Of a DNA stretch of 64,000 bases, positions 18,805 to 27,193 are shown one piece after another. The notes under the pieces are model-generated. The model did no database searches. It was given only the letters and a program-made list of their open reading frames with translations, and was not told the DNA's origin. A program made the translations under genes and the position numbers. The DNA is taken from contig NZ_VORY01000002.1 in assembly GCF_007997295.1 (NCBI RefSeq), positions 186,001-250,000 on the forward strand. Reading direction: 5' to 3'. The number at the start of each line of letters is the position of its first letter. The stretch's first letter is position 1. This stretch comes from Gillisia hiemivivida. GTDB taxonomy: Bacteria; Bacteroidota; Bacteroidia; Flavobacteriales; Flavobacteriaceae.

Positions 18805-19248
18805 ATGATGAAAAAATTACAACGAAAAATGTATGTTACAGTTGCATTTAGTTTAATAGGGATTTTCTCTCTAAGCGCACAAACCAGTACTCCGCATGCT
18901 TCCGGAGCTGATAAACACGATCATGGTGTTGCTAAAGGAATGTCCAGTCCAATAGATGATTCTTTTTCATGGCATAATGGCCCACAAATAGAAGGAGGAA
19001 AAGAAGATATCACGTTGTCTTTATCACCTAACCCTACTTCTAACAATATTAATATGAGGATGTCTAATTCTCATATAAAATCTGTTGTTGTATACAATCT
19101 GGAAGGGAAAAAACTGCTAGGTGTCTTATATGACGTGCCAGGACATGCGGCAAGTGTGGATGTTTCTAATCTCAAAAAAGGATTATTAATCATTCAAATG
19201 GAAACTGATAAAGGAAAAATTCATACCAGAAGATTTTTCAAAAAGTAA
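18805..19248 (+). CDS. Small secreted protein with type IX sorting domain
   Basis: 147 residues from the ATG at 18805 (MMKKLQRKMYVTVAFSLIGIF); an earlier start at 18739 lies in the candidate promoter. A signal peptide ending near LSAQ is followed by a short His/Asp-rich linker (HASGADKHDHG) and, from about residue 70, a Por/T9SS type A sorting domain (LSLSPNPTSNNI to the C-terminal RRFFKK). The sorting domain targets proteins through the type IX secretion system and is cleaved. The mature cargo would be only some 45 residues, which is odd. Confidence 0.8.
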   Translation: MMKKLQRKMYVTVAFSLIGIFSLSAQTSTPHASGADKHDHGVAKGMSSPIDDSFSWHNGPQIEGGKEDITLSLSPNPTSNNINMRMSNSHIKSVVVYNLEGKKLLGVLYDVPGHAASVDVSNLKKGLLIIQMETDKGKIHTRRFFKK

Positions 19249-19265
19249 ATCTACCATTACATTAT

Positions 19266-19865
19266 TTAAAAGAGGCTAATCTTTGGATTAGCCTCTTTTT
19301 TATATTTATTCCAATCTAGAAGTACAATACACCACTCTTTTCCATCTGGAGAAGAGTATCTATGAATTTCTCTAAAGCCCAATTTTAAATGAGCATTTAA
19401 AGAGCGTTGGTTTCTTACATCAATTTCTGTTATAGCAAATTCGAATCTATCCTTATAAATAGTTTGATACAGTTGATAACACTTTTCTAAAACACCTTGC
19501 CCTCTAAATCCTTTCCCAACGCAAACTTGACCTACTATCAGGTAATTATATTCTTCAATTTTTTTACTACTATAAACCAATTTTTTAAATTCTAAAAACA
19601 TTGGTCTTAAAAGGAGCATTTTCTCTTCTGCTATTGCTGTCATTGCTAAGAGGTAGGCTACCACTGTATTATGAGAGATAGCTATTACATGTGGCGCAAT
19701 ACAATTAAATTCAGTTAATAATTCTAAATTATGAGTACAGGTTAAGAATCCTTCAGAAGCGATTTCTTCCTTTGACAGTTTAGAATAATGATTTGTATTT
19801 TGTAACTGCAGAATTCCTTCCAATTCTTTTTTTGAAGTACAGGTTTTATAAATTATTTCTTCCAT
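19266..19865 (-). CDS. GNAT-family N-acetyltransferase
   Basis: 199 residues. The acetyl-CoA pyrophosphate loop is GKGFRGQGVLEKCY (near 118-131), followed by the expected RNQRSLNAHLKLGFREIHRY helix-strand of the GNAT fold. Substrate unknown; the neighbours give no hint. Its last codons and stop lie inside the hairpin at 19268-19299, so the terminator of the convergent gene doubles as coding sequence here. Confidence 0.85.
   Translation of the reverse strand: MEEIIYKTCTSKKELEGILQLQNTNHYSKLSKEEIASEGFLTCTHNLELLTEFNCIAPHVIAISHNTVVAYLLAMTAIAEEKMLLLRPMFLEFKKLVYSSKKIEEYNYLIVGQVCVGKGFRGQGVLEKCYQLYQTIYKDRFEFAITEIDVRNQRSLNAHLKLGFREIHRYSSPDGKEWCIVLLDWNKYKKEANPKISLF
19268..19300. terminator. Terminator overlapping the 3' end of the acetyltransferase gene
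   Basis: AAAAGAGGCTAATC (19268-19281) and GATTAGCCTCTTTT (19286-19299) form a 14-bp perfect stem with a 4-nt loop and a T-run on the plus strand. It ends the T9SS-cargo gene and encodes the C-terminal residues of the convergent gene. Confidence 0.85.
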
Positions 19866-20100
19866 GAATTTTACCTAAAAAAATCAAATGTTATAAATAC
19901 TAAGATCATGTTTTTTTTCTTCTGAAAAAATAGAGAAACTCGGGGAATTAAACTCTCGATTAGGGCTTAAAAGTCTGAAATAAAAAGAATTTTAAAAATT
20001 TTCTTTTGCCCTAAGTATTAATCCATTCAATAACTATAATAATTTAGTAAAAATCGATATATTAGTACGTATTCAATTGAGTGAATCTAATAATCTTGCT

Positions 20101-21402
20101 ATGAAAACAAATTTTAATGACTTTCAATTAAGTCCGATTACATATATATTATTATTAGCCCTCATATGCTTAACACCTAGAGCTACTTATTCCTATTCTT
20201 TTCAGCAAAGCATTGAAACAAACAAATTTCAATATGTAGAATTTAAAGGAGAAGTAGTAGATAATAGAAGTGGCGACCCTATTATTTCGGCGCATCTTAC
20301 TGTAAATGGTAGCAATATTTCCACTATTACAAATAGCGAAGGTGAATTTTCTTTAAAGATCCCCGCAGACCTTATGAGTTCTCAAGTAACGATTTCCTTT
20401 TTAGGCTATAAGAGTAAGACAGTTCCTTTGAGTTCCTTTTCAAAAGAATATACCCGCATAACTTTAGAAGAGTCTTTAGAAGTTCTATCTGAGGTTAGCA
20501 TTTTCAAAGCAACAGATGCCAAAAAACTCATTAGAGCTATGCTTGAAAAAAGAGGTGATAATTACTTTGATAATCCTACTTTAATGACTGCTTTCTATAG
20601 AGAGATCATTAAAAAGGGAAGAAGAAACGCTTCTCTTTCTGAAGCTGTAGTGAAGATCTATAAACAACCTAACAGTTCTGCTAAAAAGGATGACGTTGCA
20701 ATTTATAAGGCTAGAAAAAGCACCGATTATGACAGATTAGACACATTGGCCATAAAATTAAGAGGTGGTCCCTTTAATACTTTGTATGTAGATCTAATGA
20801 AATATACTGAATTTGTTTTTGACGCCGGTAATTTAGAGGAATTCAGATTTAGTTTTGATCAGCCTACAAAAATGGGCAAAAGATATGTTTATGTTGTTGA
20901 TTTTGAGGAGATCAATAAATCCCTACCCTGGTATTATGGTAAACTTTTTATAGATACCGAAACAAATACTTTATTGAAAGCATCTTATAAGCTAAATGTA
21001 GATGATAGAGACACTGCATCCGAAATGTTTGTAAAAAGAAAGCCCTCAAGAGCTACGGTTTATCCTGTGGATGTTAATTACGAAATTAATTATATAGAGA
21101 GTGATGGGAAATGGTATTATGGATATGGAAATGCTCTCTTAGAATTCGTAGTAAACTGGGACAGGAAATTATTTAATTCCAGATATACTTTGAATAGTGA
21201 AATGGTGGTTACAAATTGGGAAGATTATACTAATAAGGAATCAAGAAAAGATATGAATTACATAAGACCATCTGTAGTCATGGTAGACGACATCTCTGGA
21301 TTTGCTGATGCCAATTTTTGGGGAAATGATAATATTATAGAACCTGAAAAATCTATTCAAAATGCAATTGAAAAAATTCAGCGTCAATTAAATAGAGAAT
21401 AA
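20101..21402 (+). CDS. Carboxypeptidase-like regulatory domain protein, exported
   Basis: 433 residues from the ATG at 20101; an in-frame TTG at 20077 would add 8 residues. A hydrophobic signal segment (about 8-28) precedes a carboxypeptidase-D-regulatory-like domain (about 43-125, GEVVDNRSGDPIISAHLTVN). A C-terminal domain of about 290 residues common in Bacteroidota exported proteins follows. Such proteins are thought to be outer-membrane or surface proteins; the function is unknown. Single gene with a strong terminator at 21418. Confidence 0.8.
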   Translation: MKTNFNDFQLSPITYILLLALICLTPRATYSYSFQQSIETNKFQYVEFKGEVVDNRSGDPIISAHLTVNGSNISTITNSEGEFSLKIPADLMSSQVTISFLGYKSKTVPLSSFSKEYTRITLEESLEVLSEVSIFKATDAKKLIRAMLEKRGDNYFDNPTLMTAFYREIIKKGRRNASLSEAVVKIYKQPNSSAKKDDVAIYKARKSTDYDRLDTLAIKLRGGPFNTLYVDLMKYTEFVFDAGNLEEFRFSFDQPTKMGKRYVYVVDFEEINKSLPWYYGKLFIDTETNTLLKASYKLNVDDRDTASEMFVKRKPSRATVYPVDVNYEINYIESDGKWYYGYGNALLEFVVNWDRKLFNSRYTLNSEMVVTNWEDYTNKESRKDMNYIRPSVVMVDDISGFADANFWGNDNIIEPEKSIQNAIEKIQRQLNRE

Positions 21403-21417
21403 TTTACTTAAGATCTT

Positions 21418-21459
21418 AAAAACACCAAACCCCACGTTCTTGTGGGGTTTGGTGTTTTT
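21418..21459. terminator. Bidirectional terminator with 18-bp stem
   Basis: AAAAACACCAAACCCCAC (21418-21435) and GTGGGGTTTGGTGTTTTT (21442-21459) are perfect reverse complements with a 6-nt loop, placed between convergent genes ending at 21402 and 21477. Confidence 0.92.
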
Positions 21460-21476
21460 AATTGTATGCAACTTGC

Positions 21477-21857
<381 letters not shown>

Positions 21858-21980
21858 TCAATAAATCTCCAGTAATTTGGATTCAATTTTTCATTGATTT
21901 ATAGGCGATTTTAATTCTATAACTTTTAATTTCGCCAGCACAAATTTAAAGCCAAAACAATTCATAACCAAATAAGCCTT

Positions 21981-23039
21981 ATGTCAATCCAACTGCGAAA
22001 ATCAAATTTTATAGAACTAGGTAAGTTTTTAAACCAATTTCGAAGAGATGGAATAGAACAGCACAAGGATGTGATTAATAATGCTGACTTTTTCGAGGAT
22101 TTTAAAGAGCAAATAGAAAGAGCCATACATCACAATGGTTGGTTTACTCCAGAAAATATACTTTTCGCACTGGAGGGCTGGAGTGAATCTCTTAAAAGCA
22201 CCAATTTAGATAAGTGGATCAAGCCTTATAATTTTGATGCTGTAGATCCTAAAACAGTGGGAATCATAATGGCTGGAAATATTCCTTTGGTTGGTTTTCA
22301 CGATTTTATTTCTGTATTAATTTCAGGGCATAAAGTATTGGTAAAACAATCTTCTAATGACATGATATTGCTTCCTATTCTGGCAAATTATCTTATTTCT
22401 TTAGATTCGAAATATAAGGATAAGATCGAATTTACTGAGAACAGGATGAATAATTTTGAAGCTGTAATCGCTACCGGAAGTAATAATACTTCCAGGTATT
22501 TTGAATATTATTTTGCGAATAAAAAATCCATCATCAGGAAAAACAGAAATTCTGTTGCGATCTTAACCGGTAAGGAAACAACTGAAGAATTAATAGCCTT
22601 AGGACACGATATTTTTAAATATTTTGGTTTAGGCTGTAGAAGTGTTTCTAAATTATATGTGCCAGAGAATTATGATTTCGATGCTTTTTATAAAGCTATA
22701 GCCCCATGGGCAAGCTTAATGAATCATGCGAAATATGCTAATAATTACGATTATAACAAGGCTGTTTACTTAATGAGTGAATTTAAAATGTTGGATAATG
22801 GATTTTTAGTATTGAAGGAAGATCAAAGTTTTGGATCTCCAATTGCAACCGTCTTCTATGAAAAATATTCAGATTTAGAAGCCTTAAAAGCTACAATCCA
22901 AGAGAATAAAGAAAATTTACAGTGTGTTGTTGCCAATGATTTTATGGAAACTGAAATCCCTTTTGGTAAAACGCAATACCCACAATTATGGGATTACGCA
23001 GATAATATTGACACCTTAGAATTTCTAGAGAATATTTAA
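21981..23039 (+). CDS. Acyl-CoA reductase-like (LuxC-family) protein
   Basis: 352 residues. The pattern MAGNIPLVGFHDFISVLISG (about 96-115), then KVLVKQSSND, fits the aldehyde-dehydrogenase-like fold of the LuxC/acyl-CoA reductase family. A cysteine in GLGCRSVS (about 215-222) is the likely acyl-thioester nucleophile. The family makes fatty aldehydes from acyl-CoA with NADPH, but the flavobacterial branch has no proven substrate. It lies before serC and serA and divergent from the ferredoxin. Confidence 0.8.
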   Translation: MSIQLRKSNFIELGKFLNQFRRDGIEQHKDVINNADFFEDFKEQIERAIHHNGWFTPENILFALEGWSESLKSTNLDKWIKPYNFDAVDPKTVGIIMAGNIPLVGFHDFISVLISGHKVLVKQSSNDMILLPILANYLISLDSKYKDKIEFTENRMNNFEAVIATGSNNTSRYFEYYFANKKSIIRKNRNSVAILTGKETTEELIALGHDIFKYFGLGCRSVSKLYVPENYDFDAFYKAIAPWASLMNHAKYANNYDYNKAVYLMSEFKMLDNGFLVLKEDQSFGSPIATVFYEKYSDLEALKATIQENKENLQCVVANDFMETEIPFGKTQYPQLWDYADNIDTLEFLENI

Positions 23040-23171
23040 AATCTTATTTTTGGAATTCCTCATAATGCCTGAATTTTAAAATTCTCATTTAGGCTTCTAA
23101 CCCACCAATTATAATTTTAATAACACAAATTCACAGGAACTTTTAGCATCTTTGTTACAAACTATATTTTT

Positions 23172-24236
23172 ATGAAAAAACACAACTTTAGTGCAGGTCC
23201 ATGTATTCTTCCGCAAGAGGTTATTCAAGAGGCTTCACAAGCAGTTTTAGACTTTAATAATACTGGGTTATCTATCCTGGAAATATCACATAGAAGTAAA
23301 GATTTTGTAGCCGTAATGGAAGATGCAAGACAACTTGCCTTAGAATTACTAGGCTTGGAAGGTAAAGGTTATAAGGCGCTCTTTCTTCAAGGAGGTGCAA
23401 GTTTGGAATTTTTAATGGTTGCTTACAATCTTTTAGAAAAAAAAGCTGCTTACTTAAACACAGGCACTTGGTCCGCTAAAGCGATAAAAGAAGCTAGATT
23501 ATTTGGAGAGGTTAATGTAGTAGCTTCTTCTGAAGATAAGAAATTCAATTTTATCCCAAAAGGGTATATGATCCCTACAGATGTAGATTATTTTCATTGT
23601 ACGAGTAATAATACCATTTTTGGAACTCAAATGAAGGTTTTTCCAAGCACCCCTAAACCAATGGTGTGCGATATGAGTAGTGATATTTTCTCTAGAGAAC
23701 TGGATTTTTCAAAATTCGATTTAATCTATGCAGGGGCACAAAAAAATATGGGCCCAGCAGGAACTACCCTCGTCATTGTTAAAGAAGACCTATTAGGGAA
23801 AGTTACAAGACAAATACCTTCTATGTTAGATTATAAAGTTCATATAGAAAAAGATAGTATGTTTAATACACCTGCCGTTTATCCTGTATATGTGTCATAT
23901 CTAACTTTAAAATGGTTAAAAGCTCAAGGCGGAATTAAAGCTATTGAAGAGAAAAACGAAAAGAAAGCAGCTTTACTTTATTCAGAAATAGATATTAACC
24001 CTTTATTTAAAGGATATACTGCTACAGAAGATCGCTCTATCATGAATGCAACTTTTAACCTAACAGATGAATCTTTGAAAGAAGATTTTGAAACCATGCT
24101 TAAAGAAGCTGGGATAAATGGATTAAATGGTCATAGAAGTGTTGGAGGCTACAGAGCATCTATGTACAATGCATTGCCATTAGAAAGCGTTCAGGTTTTA
24201 GTAGATGTTATGAGTGATCTGGAAAGAAAAGCATAA
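23172..24236 (+). CDS. serC: 3-phosphoserine/phosphohydroxythreonine aminotransferase
   Basis: 354 residues, class V PLP aminotransferase. The N-terminal HNFSAGPCILPQEVI and the PLP lysine in YAGAQKNMGPAG (near 191-202) are diagnostic for SerC. It converts 3-phosphohydroxypyruvate and glutamate to phosphoserine (serine synthesis) and acts in B6 synthesis. serA follows 51 bp downstream, so the two probably form an operon. A perfect 14-bp palindrome (23071-23084) lies upstream. Confidence 0.95.
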   Translation: MKKHNFSAGPCILPQEVIQEASQAVLDFNNTGLSILEISHRSKDFVAVMEDARQLALELLGLEGKGYKALFLQGGASLEFLMVAYNLLEKKAAYLNTGTWSAKAIKEARLFGEVNVVASSEDKKFNFIPKGYMIPTDVDYFHCTSNNTIFGTQMKVFPSTPKPMVCDMSSDIFSRELDFSKFDLIYAGAQKNMGPAGTTLVIVKEDLLGKVTRQIPSMLDYKVHIEKDSMFNTPAVYPVYVSYLTLKWLKAQGGIKAIEEKNEKKAALLYSEIDINPLFKGYTATEDRSIMNATFNLTDESLKEDFETMLKEAGINGLNGHRSVGGYRASMYNALPLESVQVLVDVMSDLERKA

Positions 24237-24287
24237 AATTATTTTAGCATATTAAGCTATAAGAATTCAAAAAATAGAAAAGAAAGC

Positions 24288-25250
24288 ATGAAAATTTTAG
24301 CAAACGATGGGATTTCAAAAAGTGGTATTAAAGCACTTGAAAATGCCGGATTTGAAGTGATCTCTACAAAAGTTGCTCAAGAGCAATTGACGAAATTTAT
24401 AAATGAAGAAAAGATAAATGTACTTTTAGTTAGAAGCGCTACTCAAGTAAGAAAAGATCTTATTGACTCCTGCCCTAGTCTTAAAATAATTGGTCGGGGT
24501 GGTGTTGGAATGGATAATATCGATGTTTCTTACGCTAGAAGTAAAGATCTAAAAGTAATAAACACTCCCTCCGCTGGTTCAGAATCTGTAGCAGAATTGG
24601 TTTTTGCCCATCTTTTTGGAGGGGTAAGATATCTGCATGACTCCAATAGAAATATGCCCCTTTCTGGGGATTCTCATTTTAAAGACTTAAAAAAGAATTA
24701 TTCCGCAGGAACAGAACTTAAAGGGAAAACTCTTGGGATTATTGGCATAGGTAGAATTGGGAAAGAAGTAGCAAAACTAGCACTGGGTGTAGGAATGAAA
24801 GTTATAGCAAGTGATAACCATGTTGGAGAACTAGATATCACTCTTAAATTTTACAACGATCAAGTAGTGACCTTACCTATTAAGACAGAACCGGTCGCAG
24901 ATCTTATAAAACATTCAGATTTTATAACAATTCATGTTCCTGCACAAGCTAAACCTGTTTTAGGTAAGAAGGAATTTGAACAAATGAAACATGGTGTTGG
25001 GATTATAAATACTTCCAGAGGTGGACTTATAAATGAAGAAGCCTTATTAGACGGGTTGGAACATGGCAAAGTAGCATTCGCCGGACTTGATGTCTATGAA
25101 AATGAACCCACCCCTTCTATTAAGATCTTAATGAACGAAAGAATTTCCTTGACTCCACATATTGGTGCCGCAACTTTGGAAGCACAAGATAGAATTGGAA
25201 TGGAATTGGCTGAACAAATAATAGCTATTTTAAAGAACGAAAAAGTATAA
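24288..25250 (+). CDS. serA: D-2-hydroxyacid dehydrogenase, likely phosphoglycerate dehydrogenase
   Basis: 320 residues, without the C-terminal ACT domain of E. coli SerA. The NAD-binding GIIGIGRIGKEVA (about 148-160), substrate-binding RSATQVRKD and GRGGVGMDNID, NTSRGGLINE and catalytic HIGA near the C-terminus are all present. It oxidises 3-phosphoglycerate to 3-phosphohydroxypyruvate, the step before SerC, which is the gene just upstream. The short ACT-less form implies no serine feedback through that domain. Confidence 0.9.
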   Translation: MKILANDGISKSGIKALENAGFEVISTKVAQEQLTKFINEEKINVLLVRSATQVRKDLIDSCPSLKIIGRGGVGMDNIDVSYARSKDLKVINTPSAGSESVAELVFAHLFGGVRYLHDSNRNMPLSGDSHFKDLKKNYSAGTELKGKTLGIIGIGRIGKEVAKLALGVGMKVIASDNHVGELDITLKFYNDQVVTLPIKTEPVADLIKHSDFITIHVPAQAKPVLGKKEFEQMKHGVGIINTSRGGLINEEALLDGLEHGKVAFAGLDVYENEPTPSIKILMNERISLTPHIGAATLEAQDRIGMELAEQIIAILKNEKV

Positions 25251-25270
25251 TTTTAAGTTTATAAAAATCA

Positions 25271-25308
25271 ATAATCCTTCTAGAATTTGATGTTTTAGAA
25301 GGATTTAT
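25271..25308 (+). terminator. Terminator of the serC-serA operon
   Basis: AATCCTTCTA (25273-25282) pairs with TAGAAGGATT (25296-25305) around a 13-nt loop, followed by TATTATTT. Confidence 0.75.
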
Positions 25309-25373
25309 TATTTCCTTAAGGAGTGCTCCTAGATAAAAATTGTAAATTGTATTCCTAAATTAAAACAAACCTC

Positions 25374-25991
25374 ATGGCATCTATTTTAGATTTATTGAAC
25401 ACTTCTATGGGCGAAGATTTTATTGCAAAAGCAAGTAATAGTACTTCGGAAAATAAAGAGAATATTTCTGCAGCTCTTGGTATGGCCTTACCTATTTTGT
25501 TGGGTGCAATGAAGAAGAATATGAAAAGTGACACTGGTGTAGAAAGCTTAAACAAAGCATTAAATGATGATAAGCATGGCGATGCTTTATTAAGTAATTT
25601 GAAATCTGTTAAGGCTTCAGATATGTCTTCTGAAGGAGAAAAAATCTTAGGACACCTATTAGGGGGAAAACAGGAAATGATAACTAAGACTATAGGAAGC
25701 ACTCTAAATATGAATGAGTCTTCTGTTTCCAGCATTATCAAAATGGCGGCGCCCTTACTTATGAGTGTTCTGGCAAGTCAAAAAAGCAAGGAAAATGTAC
25801 AATCTTCGGGATTAGGAAGCTTACTTGATTCTGTAATGGGATCATCTGGAGCGCATGATTCTTCTTTAATAGAAACTTTATTAGATAAAGATGGGGACGG
25901 AAGTGTGATTGATGATGTAACAGGAATGATTTTTGGCAGAAATAAAAAAGGTGGCGGTGGAATTCTCGGCGGAATGCTAGGTGGAAAATAG
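25374..25991 (+). CDS. DUF937 (YidB-like) protein
   Basis: 205 residues. The opening MASILDLLNTSMGEDFIAKA, the helical repeats with PILLGAMKKN and MAAPLLMSVLASQ, and the glycine-rich tail (KGGGGILGGMLGG) match DUF937. No catalytic residues are known for the family. A reading on the opposite strand (25355-25741) is a shadow. It precedes a lipoprotein gene by 36 bp. Confidence 0.85.
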   Translation: MASILDLLNTSMGEDFIAKASNSTSENKENISAALGMALPILLGAMKKNMKSDTGVESLNKALNDDKHGDALLSNLKSVKASDMSSEGEKILGHLLGGKQEMITKTIGSTLNMNESSVSSIIKMAAPLLMSVLASQKSKENVQSSGLGSLLDSVMGSSGAHDSSLIETLLDKDGDGSVIDDVTGMIFGRNKKGGGGILGGMLGGK

Positions 25992-26027
25992 ATTAGGAAT
26001 AATTTTTGTAGTTTTTAAATAAAAAAA

Positions 26028-26456
26028 ATGAAAAATTTACTATACATACTGGTTTTAGGGCTTTTTATATATAGCTGTAGTTCCACTAAGAATCGGGATT
26101 TCAATAAAAAGGAAATCACTGCTAATGCCAACGACACTGTTCGTATTGCTAATGATAGCTTGGAATATGAAATTATTGTAATTGAACCCGGCTTTAACTT
26201 ATTTATAAATAGCATTGCAAAACCTAGAGGGTATCATTCACAATCTTATCTTGAAAATAAGAACATATTTTTGGTTCAGGAATATAATAGTCGTGTAAAT
26301 CAACCTTTCAATTATAACCCAAATTTATATATACAAGCAATTAATTATGATAATTTCGTGGATTACGGATACGAAGTGAACTATATGCTATATAATTATT
26401 TCGTGTTTTTCTCTAGGGAGTATAATCAACGATTTTCAGTACCAACACGAATATAA
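26028..26456 (+). CDS. Lipoprotein, DUF6146-like
   Basis: 142 residues with signal and lipobox (FIYSCSST, cysteine 17). The C-terminal half is rich in Asn and Tyr (EYNSRVNQPFNYNPNLYI, YEVNYMLYNYFVFF) and resembles a family I recall as DUF6146, restricted to Bacteroidota. Function unknown. It is first in a co-directional run leading to the TonB receptor at 27194. Confidence 0.65.
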   Translation: MKNLLYILVLGLFIYSCSSTKNRDFNKKEITANANDTVRIANDSLEYEIIVIEPGFNLFINSIAKPRGYHSQSYLENKNIFLVQEYNSRVNQPFNYNPNLYIQAINYDNFVDYGYEVNYMLYNYFVFFSREYNQRFSVPTRI

Positions 26457-26501
26457 GCTCAAGTTTTTTTTAATTGCACAGTGATGTGATATATTTGCAA
26501 T

Positions 26502-26810
26502 ATGAATAAATTAAAAGAACGTTGGGGAATAGATACTAATTTTCAACTTATTATTATTTTATTGGTTTTTGCCATTACAGGCTCTTCTGCTACAAAATTA
26601 GCAGCCCCTGTGTGTGAATTCTTCGGAATATACCGCGAAACTTCTCCTTGGTATATTTTCTGGAGCTTACGCATTCTCTTAATTTTCCCTATTTATCAAA
26701 TATTATTAGTTCTTTTTGGGTGGTTATTCGGTCAGTTTCAATTTTTCTGGACCTTCGAAAAAAAGATGCTTACAAGACTAGGCTTCGGACGTTATTTAAA
26801 TCAGGAGTAA
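26502..26810 (+). CDS. Small membrane protein, DUF6787-like
   Basis: 102 residues with two membrane helices (about 14-32 and 52-78) and a short C-terminal FGRYLNQE. The pattern fits a Bacteroidota family that I recall as DUF6787; the recall is not certain. A TATATTTG box (26490-26497) lies only 5 bp before the ATG, which if used would make the mRNA nearly leaderless. The next gene starts 1 nt after its stop. Confidence 0.65.
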   Translation: MNKLKERWGIDTNFQLIIILLVFAITGSSATKLAAPVCEFFGIYRETSPWYIFWSLRILLIFPIYQILLVLFGWLFGQFQFFWTFEKKMLTRLGFGRYLNQE

Positions 26811-26811
26811 T

Positions 26812-27138
26812 TTGAGTACTATTCAGAAATATGGTATACTAGGATTAACACTCATTTTGTTACTTCCCTCCTTTCTGAATTTTAATCATGTATTTGCACA
26901 CGATCCTAATTTTGCCTGTGATGATCATAGCACTACTCACCTTCATAAAACTACATTAGACTGTGAGCTATGTGATTTTCATCCAAGCCCTATAATTGCA
27001 TTTCATTTTTTTAGTTATGAGTTAGATGAAGTGTTACCTCCAAACAAAAAATTCTTTAATTATTACGAATTTTTAAGTGATTTTCAGAAACTATCTTTTT
27101 CGTTAAGAGGTCCTCCTTCCTCTTTCCAAATTGCATAA
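26812..27138 (+). CDS. His/Cys-rich exported small protein
   Basis: 108 residues, family not recognised. It must start at TTG 26812: no ATG exists in the frame, and AGGAG (26804-26808) sits a few bases upstream, a rare recognisable Shine-Dalgarno for this window. A signal segment (about 8-30, ending VFAHD) is followed by a metal-ligand-like cluster CDDHSTTHLHKTTLDCELCD (about 36-55). It lies directly upstream of a TonB receptor and may help detect or bind a metal imported by it, which is inference. Confidence 0.65.
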   Translation: MSTIQKYGILGLTLILLLPSFLNFNHVFAHDPNFACDDHSTTHLHKTTLDCELCDFHPSPIIAFHFFSYELDEVLPPNKKFFNYYEFLSDFQKLSFSLRGPPSSFQIA

Positions 27139-27193
27139 TTAGTTTCTGGCAGCATATAAAATGTTGCAATTTTGAATCTCATAATTTATTAAA

